This document shows, in pieces, positions 54,301 to 63,300 of a stretch of 64,000 nucleotides of DNA. The position numbers and the translations under genes are program-made. Positions within the stretch are counted from its first letter, which is position 1, and every line of letters begins with the position of its first letter. The notes under the pieces were generated by a model. That model saw only the letters and a list, made by a program, of their open reading frames with translations. It was not told the origin of the DNA and did no database searches. Source of the DNA: Verrucomicrobiales bacterium (lineage in GTDB: Bacteria > Verrucomicrobiota > Verrucomicrobiia > Verrucomicrobiales > DEV007). The DNA lies in contig JARGPI010000021.1 of assembly GCA_029213005.1 (NCBI GenBank), positions 1 to 64,000 of the forward strand, read 5' to 3'.

Positions 54301-57300
54301 GTGTTTGCCGCGCCTCCGAGATGTAGTTCGCTGGTGGTTGCCGAGGTTTGATTGCCGCCGGAGAGCGTGTGGCCGATGATGACGGAATCAGCGGTTACCA
54401 GATTGTCTCCGAGAGTTGATAGAGTGACGATGCCCTTCCCGCTTCCACCGTTACTTGGATCACTTCCAATCCTAACGTTGTCAACATCGATAGTTACCGA
54501 AGACGCACCGTCCAAATTGACCGTTCCAACCGCATTAGTTGTCGTTCGCCGTCCGATATCGAAGTTTGTTCCATCTCCGTCACCGATTGTGACGTCTCCA
54601 GCCTGAACGGTGAGAGTTCCGGAGCCATCGTAGCCGACCCTGGCATTATCAACAGACAAACCGCCAGCTATTACCGTCATCGTTCCGTTGTCGACCTGTA
54701 GTGATCCGGATCCAGCTCCGTTGGTTACGCCATTGTCTACGCTAACGGTGGCTCCGTTGATAATCTGGAGAGCGCCCGCATCAATGGTTATCGACTCGGT
54801 GTTGCTGATAGAGGCACCACTACCGTCGACGATTACTTTGCCGGCGGTGATGTCGGTTGAACCTTCGTAGGTGTTTGCTGCGGTAAGCGCTAAGGTGCCG
54901 GTATCAATTTTTGAGAATCCGCCGGTGCCGGAGAGCACGCTGTTAACCGTAATTGTTTGAGTGGACTCAATATCAAAAGTCTGATCACTGGTTCCGATTA
55001 TATTAATAGGGATTTCCTCTGGAATGGTGAGGTCCTGTCCGGCTAGATGTTGGATGGTTCCGCCACTCCAATTGTAGACTGCGGTTCCAACGCCTTCGCT
55101 GATGGTGCCGATGCGGACGATACCGCCGTCTTGATTTATCGTTCCGACACTCCCTGTCGAGGTGCCAATACCTAATTCGATAGCTAAAGCCTCGAAAACC
55201 GCATCGCCGCTGATATTCAAGGTTCCAATTCCACGCCCATCACTTTCTCTCAAAGGATCGCTGGTAATCACTCGATACTGTCCTTCACCAATCACCACTG
55301 AATTAGCAGTGACGGTTCCCGAATCAAAACTGACCGTTCCTATCGCAGTGGGGGACTGGTCATCCCGCCAGGATTTGTAAGCGATATCAAATTCATCGAG
55401 TGTCGCGTTAAACGTTCCTCCGCTTAGATCAAGTATACCTGTCGTTGGATTTCCCGTCGCCAGAATCACTTTACCCACAATAAGGTCGGTTTCGCTGACC
55501 GAAGAACCGCTGAGATTGAAAACTCCACCCGGGGCTGCAAATTCAACGAGAGCGTTTGCACGGTTGCCTCCCACGGTGAATGTATCGGCTTTGAATGTGT
55601 TGGAGGCACCCAGAGTCAATGTGCTCTTCGGCTGGTTGATATACATCTCCGATTGCGAAACCAGAACAACCGTTGAATCCACGGTGTTAGTAGCCGCCAA
55701 ATGGAGATCACCTTTTGCGGTTCCATTCGATCCGCCGGCAGCGGTTAATCGTTCTCCAAGAATCAACTCGTCAAGTGTGGCCGTAAAGCTCGCTGCGTTG
55801 CTTAGGTCAATGGTTCCCACCGCGTGATTTCCGGTAAGGGCATTGTTATAACCTATCCGAAGATGGCTTCGACTGGTAGGTGATCCGATTTCAAGGGTTC
55901 CGTTGTCTTCGATTTCCACGGATCCGGTACCCCGGGTTCCTCCTACCGTAACGTCGCCAAGAATTGTGTTGATGTCGCCCAGTTTCAAAATGCCTTCGGT
56001 GCGAAAGCCATCGTTGCTACTGGTTGCTTCTCCGATGATGACCGAATCGACATCGATTGAAACCGTCGTAACCGCTGAGAGATCGAGAGTCCCGGTAAAA
56101 TCCGCGGTATTGGTGTTGCTGTTTCGGACTCCGATGTTTAGCTCGGTGCCGGCTCCCGCACCGATTTGAGCTGTAGTGCCGTTTACGGTTAACAGAGCGT
56201 CTTTGCTATTCAGTCCCACAGTTACGTTATCGACGGCTAAATTTCCGCCGACTGTGAAAGTTCCGCCTTCGATTAGAAGGGAACTGATACTTTTCGTAAT
56301 GAAGTTAGGGTTGGGGCTTGAGGCACCGGCGTTTTCGCCTCTGACGACATCGCCTGCCACTGTGAACGAGCCGCCACCCATCACCAGCGTTCCGGAGGCT
56401 GTTTTGGTATAGGTTCCTGAGGCATCATTCGAGCCGTCTTTGGTATAGTTCCCTAAAAGGATGGAATCTGAAGTAACGTTGTTCAGGGAGTCTTGACTTA
56501 GGGTTAGAGTCCCGAACGCACTGCCTCTGCCACTTCCTGATCCGGCCTGGTCTGATGCATAGTCACCGATTACCAGTTCTCCCAGAGCGGCGGTAAAGAT
56601 ACCATTAGATAGGTCCATGGAGCCTATATTCGTTGCCGAAGTATTGGAATCGCTATTGTCCCCAACCCGTAGATCGGTTTTGCTTCCGGATAATCCCGCT
56701 AAATCCAGGGTTCCCGTTGTTATAAAAGAAACGTTTCCGCGGCTTTTGTGACCTCCGACAACAAAGGTGTCCACATCGAAGTCGTTTGAGGCACCGAGTT
56801 CCAGATTGCCGGTGATCGTTCTGACATTTGCCCCCTCGATTTCCCCGAGAATCACTTCGGTAGCTTTAACGGTGCTGTTATCGCTGAGTCGCAGAGTTCC
56901 TGTGATGTTGCCAATACCCCTGTCGTGAGTAAGCATCGCAATTTTCACTAACCTGAGATTTGTGGAAAAATTATCGGCCTGCGAGGTATCGAAGATTCCA
57001 ATGGTGTGGGAGTTAAGCTCCAAAGACCTGAACCCTATAATCAATGTATCATCGGTATCGCCGTTACCTACCGATACATCACCTCCTGTGACCTCGACTG
57101 TGGCATCACGACCTTCAGTGGCGATCAGTGCCGAGTCAACGGAAAGCCCCGCCTGAAAATCGATGACGCCGGACTGCTCCACGGTAAACTGATCAATGCC
57201 GCTCGCGTTGCCTGCCACCGTTCCGGTGCCGACTCCGAGACGGATCGCTAGGTCATGGTCATTTCCAGTTAAGGTTCCGGTGATTGAAAGGGTGCCGGAT

Positions 57301-60300
57301 GATGTCGCCGGGTCAGTAGCTAAGGCTGCTCCCGAAGTATCGATTCTGAGATCGGTTTCGAGAAATAGATCCCCATTGAAAATGACATCCCCGCTAGTCC
57401 CTCCGGTGCCGGTAAGTAGATCGCCGTTTAGATTAATGGTCCCGGCGTTGATGGTGAGAGGTCCTGTCAGCGTGAGATCCGAACTGACCGTCACGTTATC
57501 TTCGGCGGCACCGTTAATTGTGATTGAACCACTCGGTGGTGCGAAAGTCGTGGACTCGAAGGTTGGGGTTCCATCCGTACTGGCCAGAGTGATGAACCCT
57601 GTTCCGGAATCCTGACTCAATTGCGCATTGTCCACACCGGCGGGAAGGTTGAAGACAAAGTCTGTCGCGGTACTGCCTGACATGTCGACGGGCTCCAGAC
57701 CTGAATATTCCACTTCGATGTCGGAGTTAATATCGTCATCCAGATCAAGGACTCCGCTGGACCCGTCGGTCATTGCATGAAGAACCCGGGTAAATACTCC
57801 GTTGGAGATTCGTAATTCGTCACCAATACCGTCTCCGCCCAGGAACACGATCTTCTGCTGCAACGAGGCACCGTTCCGATTCGCGGGATCTGTAATTTGG
57901 CCAAAATCCAGGGTCAGGACATCGACTCCGCCCTTCGTATCGAAATCGATTTGGTCGATACCTGCGGCGGTGAGAGCATCAAATGGGATGAATAATTCGT
58001 AGGGTGAGGGGCGGGTGGCTCCCTCCACTGCGGCATCCAGCAATTGATTGGAAGTGATTAGATAGCCGGTATCAGTCACTGTGAGGGTCAGTTGGTCGTC
58101 TGAATCTGCCGCCCCGTTTATATCGGTGATTACGAGGTTGGTTCCGAGGACGGTTACTGTGGTTTCAACGGTTCCATGTGCGGTTATCACGACATCGTTA
58201 GCATCGTCACCGCCAATATAGCTGATTGTAAAAACCTGGTCGTCAACGGTAAATACGCTACCTTCTGTTAGCTCGATGATCTCTACCCCATTGTTATAAC
58301 GAAATGTTGTTCCGCTAAGAGAGTCCGTTGAGTCATTGTCTATCAACCGGAATGTGTCAGCGGGCAAGGGGGTAAAAGCTGAAACCAAAGACAAGTTCAG
58401 TAAGGCTCCTCCCTCCGTATTACCATCGGAATTGAGGTTTACGCTTCCGTTTACGATCACCTGGTCGTAGTTGTCGCCTGGAGTCGTGCCTCCCAACTCG
58501 ATTTGGACAGTTGAGTTACTGTCAAGCGTGAGATTCCCGGAGTCGAGATCGTCGGTAGTATCTCCAGAGGTAAGTCCTGCGCTGATCGTTCCACCAATTG
58601 AGGTTACCGGCCCGCTGAAGGAGCCAGTCCCTCCGAGTAACGCATTATTTAAGGTGATCGCGCCGCCGCCGGTAGCTGATCCACTTATATTAGTGAGAAT
58701 GAGAGCTCCTGAATCAATCGTAGTTCCCCCGGTATAGGTATTGGCACTGCTTAATGTCAGTGATCCGATGCCTGCCTTGGTCAAAGATCCTCCTCCGGAA
58801 AGAACGCCGTCGAAGGTTGTTGAAAGACCGTTGGCTCCGACGCGGATCGAATTGGTGCCCATCGCGAGATCATCAGCTCCTGTTAGTCCGCCTATGTCGT
58901 AAGTTTGGTCTCCAGCTACCGTAAAAGTGACCTGCTGGCTTCCGGTCAATCCCGTATCGAGCGTACTGTTGCGCAATATTCCGGTATTCCCGAGGGCCAG
59001 AGTGCCACCGTTGACAATCGTGTCTCCTGTATGGTGATTATCGGTTGGGGCATACGCTCCGGTAATAGTGAGACTGCCACTATTGTTTTTAACCAGTGAA
59101 AGAGCTCCGGTAAATCCTCCGTCATACTGGGTGTTGCTCGTTTGGTTGACAGTCAATGTTGCTGCCGTTGCGCTGGTGATTTGTACGGCAGTCGTGGCGG
59201 CGGTGGCTCCCATCCGGGAAAGACTGGCTACGGTTTGACTGTATCCGTTGAGATCCAGGGTTCCATTCGGTCCGTAAGATACCCCGCCTACAAAAAGGTC
59301 TGCAGTTGGAGGGAGAGCGTCGACGGCATTCAAGCGCAAGGTGCCGCTTGTGAATCTTGTTCGGCTCCAGGTATTGCCTGAAACCTCCAGGGTGGTGAGT
59401 CCTCCGGAATCGACGTGGAAAGTTCCGCCATTGATATCGATCGGCTTGGTTGTGAAATGAATCGATCCGCCACTGGAGTTGATTACCAGAAAGGTGTTAG
59501 TCGTTCCAGTGACCCCGCCACTAAAGGTTAGGCTGCCAGAGCCGGATTGAATCCGGATGTCACCCTCAAGAATGACTTCTCCGCTGATGGTATTATTCCC
59601 ACTCGAGTTCCGCAGGGTCGTGCCAAGTCCGGGGCTCCGACCGGTGAGTGTGATTTCTTCCGCGATGGTTATGTTACCGCTCAATTGCAGTCTGGCATCG
59701 TTGACTTGATTAATGGAAGTGCCCCCGCCCGGAGTTCCCAGAGCGTTGTCGTTAGAAATGGTAACAGTTCCGTCGTCTATTAAGGTTGCTCCTTCGTAGG
59801 TATTAGACCCACTGAGGGTAAGGCTGCCATTCCCGATTTTAGTTAAACCTCCTGTTCCGGAGATGATGCCGGCAATGGTGGTGCTGCTGCCATTGCCGCC
59901 CAAAGTCAGGGTTACTGGTGTGGAGTGTGACCCATCAAAGCCGCCGAGAACGATCTGATCTCCGCTTCCCGTTGCGAGCGATCCAACGGTGGATGAATTT
60001 TCTACAAATTGAAGAGTGATGTCGAGATCTGTTCCGGGAGTTGTCAGATCGACGGTCTCACTACTGTAGTCACCGGCGTTGACGACGATGGTGCCTCCCA
60101 GGTTTTGGTCGATGGCAGCCAGCGCAGCATTGATAGTTGAAAACGCATTGTATCCGATAATCGCAGGCTCGTTATCCGTAGTTTCGATATCCCCATCCAC
60201 TTCCGTTCCGTCAGTCGTGAAGCTGTCGTCAACATATACCGTTGTTGGTGCGGCAACCGTCAGGCTCACTTCCGTCGCAGTGTAATTTATGGTATAGCGT

Positions 60301-63300
60301 GCTCCGTTAGACTCGAAGGTGGCTCCGTCTGCGAGATCGTCGCCTTGGTCATCTTTAAATAATCCGGTTACTGCACTGGAGGATTTGACGATTGTAAAGC
60401 TGTCTGCCGGAGGTGAGACCGAAGGAGTATAGCCCAGGTGCACGTCGAGTCGGGCACCTCCGATTTCCAGATTCCCCGTCACATCGAGGCGATCGTGGTC
60501 AGTCGGTTCCACTCCTCCGCTGTTGAGATCCACGCTCAGGGTTGTTGAGGTGTCTAGAGTGAGATCTTGGGTGGTCAAGAATCCGGTTGTGCCACTACCA
60601 GTATAGTCGGACCCGTTGTCTGAACCGGGCAGGATAGTGCTCCCTGAACTGGCCGTATTCATTTGAATGTTGCCCGATCCGGACAGCTTATCACCGGCTC
60701 CGATTGCCACGGAGGCCTGAGGTAACGTAAAAAGCTCGAAGCCATTCAGGTTGACGTGCCCGCCACCGGTTTGTTCCAACATGATGTCCACAGAAGATCC
60801 TGCAACCACCGTAAATCGGAAGGTTTGAGTGAGGATAGAAGCGGGGTTTCTCGGGTCAAACGACTCGGTGAGCCCGGTTCCGATAATGCGATCGTTTTCA
60901 ACGCCATCGGTCACGGAGAGATTAAACACTCCTCCTTTACCGGATTCGAAATCACCGGTGCTATGGTGATAGGTCGTTATTTCATACTCACCATCGAGCA
61001 GGTTATCGAGGCGGAGAGTCATCGTTCCTGCTGTATTTCGCAGAACCGAGTCCGCCAGAAGATTGTTCAGACCGACAAAGTCACCAGACGAAATGGTACT
61101 GTAATCTCTATAGTGAGTCGGGTTGATGATGGTTACGTTCACCGAGTTGCCCACTCCGGCTACCTCATCGTTAGCGTAGGATTGTGAATGGGTCGCGTTT
61201 CCGTCGCCGAATCGATTGAAACCCTCAAAACCGGTTTGTAGAGGATCGTCCCCGCTGTGATCTCTGCCGAAATCGACTGACAGGGCGGCAGTGCTGCCGC
61301 GTAGGAATCCATCGATAATGGTGTTTTCACCAAAAAGAGAACCATCTGAGTCATGGATCGTGACGTTGTCACCCTGCCCGACGATGAAGGTGCCCTCGGT
61401 ATCGAAACCTGTCGTCGAGCCATCTCCTAAAGAAAGGTGGCCATCTGATATAATGAATGAGCCCGCAGCGCCGTCAATCGATGCGTCAACCTTTCCAGAG
61501 CCCGTTAAGGTCGAACCAGAGGCAAGAGCGACACTGCCGGCTTCGACTCGACCGTCAACGGTTAGAAGGCTTCCTGAACTCACTGCGACGGTTCCCAAAG
61601 GAATTTTAGAAAGCTCAAAGCCGTTTAGACTGACATACTGTCCCCCAGTCTTTTGGTATTTGATTTCCACCGGGGACCCGTTGACCACGGCAAACCGGAA
61701 GGTTTGAGTGAGAATAGACGTGGGGGCAGTTGGCTCGCTCGATTGAGTGAGTCCCGTTCCGACGATTTGATCAGCAGCGATCCCGTCGGATACAGACAGA
61801 CTGAAAATGCCTGGGGATGTGAAGGAGCGGGATGTATGGTGATAAGTGGTGATCTCATAGTCCCCATCAAGCAGATCTTCAAGACGAAGAGTGACAACAC
61901 CGCTACCGTTGCTGAGAATCGAATCGGAGAGCAGGTCGCTCTGTGAGACGAAACTGCCACTCGTGATGGCTGAATCATCGCGGTAGTATTGAGCATTGAG
62001 TACGCTGACGCTTACTGAGTTGCCAGTTCCAGATAGAGTGTCATTTGGGTAAGTCACAGTTTTGTTGGCGGGGTTTGCGTCTCCTACTTGACTAAATCCC
62101 TCGAATCCGGCTTGCAGCGGGTCGTCTCCTCCTGTGTTCCGCCCAAAATCGACGCTTAGATCGGAAGCGGCCCCCGGTTTGAGAACTTTGAGTTCCCCTG
62201 CAATGGAGCTGGTAACCCCCAGCTCTGCCTGATCCGAATCAAGGATCGTAAGTCTGTCTCCGGAGTCAACCTGAAGGGTCCCCAGTGTAACAAACCCCGC
62301 AGTCGAACCGTCTCCCAGCAAAAGGTCGCCATCCGGGTGGATTAGCGAGCCTATAGCTCCATTGATTGCCGAATCAATCGTTCCAGAGCCAGTCAGGGTA
62401 GCACCATTTTCGACATTGACCGAAGCGCCTCTAATAGAGCCGTCCACATCAAGGGTTCCTGCTTCGATATTGGTTCCGCCCGCGTAGAGACTGGTTCCGG
62501 TTAGTTGAAGGGTGCCATCCCCGGCCTTGCGCAGAGCGCCATTCTTGATTGGTGCGTCGATGATAAGATCCAATGTTGCATCTCCATCCGCTACATTAAA
62601 GGTCCGCTCCACGCCGCCTAGATCGACTCCTCCAGAGGAAAACGTTCCGCTACTTAGGCGAATCCTGGCGGGATTGCTTGAGGAAAGAACCGTGAGATCG
62701 CCATCAAGAATTAACTGACTGCTTCCTCCGTTCATATCGATAGTGGTTCCCTGCATAGTGAGTCCGCCCGACCCGATGTGGAGAATTCCACCGCCTACGC
62801 CGATAGCCAGTGAGCCGCCTGTCATAGTCATTGTCTCCGCGAAAACAGTAGATGGGCTATTGATAGAAAAGCTACCGCTCCCGGAAAGGTTTAACGTGCC
62901 TAAAATATTGATGATGGCACTACTCCCACCCGTGGCAACCGATCCGTTTGATCGGCTCAGGTTGGAGAGGGTTTCCGAATTTCGGTTGAAGAGGACTGAT
63001 CCACCGCTTTGCGTGATGGTTGCTGCATCGTTGATCTGGTGTGCCTCATCCCAGCGTAACGAACCGTTAGAGATACTAACATCGCCACCGATAGCCTGGA
63101 TTCCTGCCGAGTCTTTATCCAGGACGAGAAACCCCGCGTTGATGGTCGTCAGGCCAGTGTAGGTATTGGCGGAGTCCCCGCTCAGAGTTAACGTTCCATT
63201 TCCGATTTTGGTAATTCCGCCGTTTCCGGCGAGAGTTCCGGAGAAAGTCGTGTCGTCGGTTTGGTTGATCGTAACAACCGTTGCCACGGAGTGATTCACA

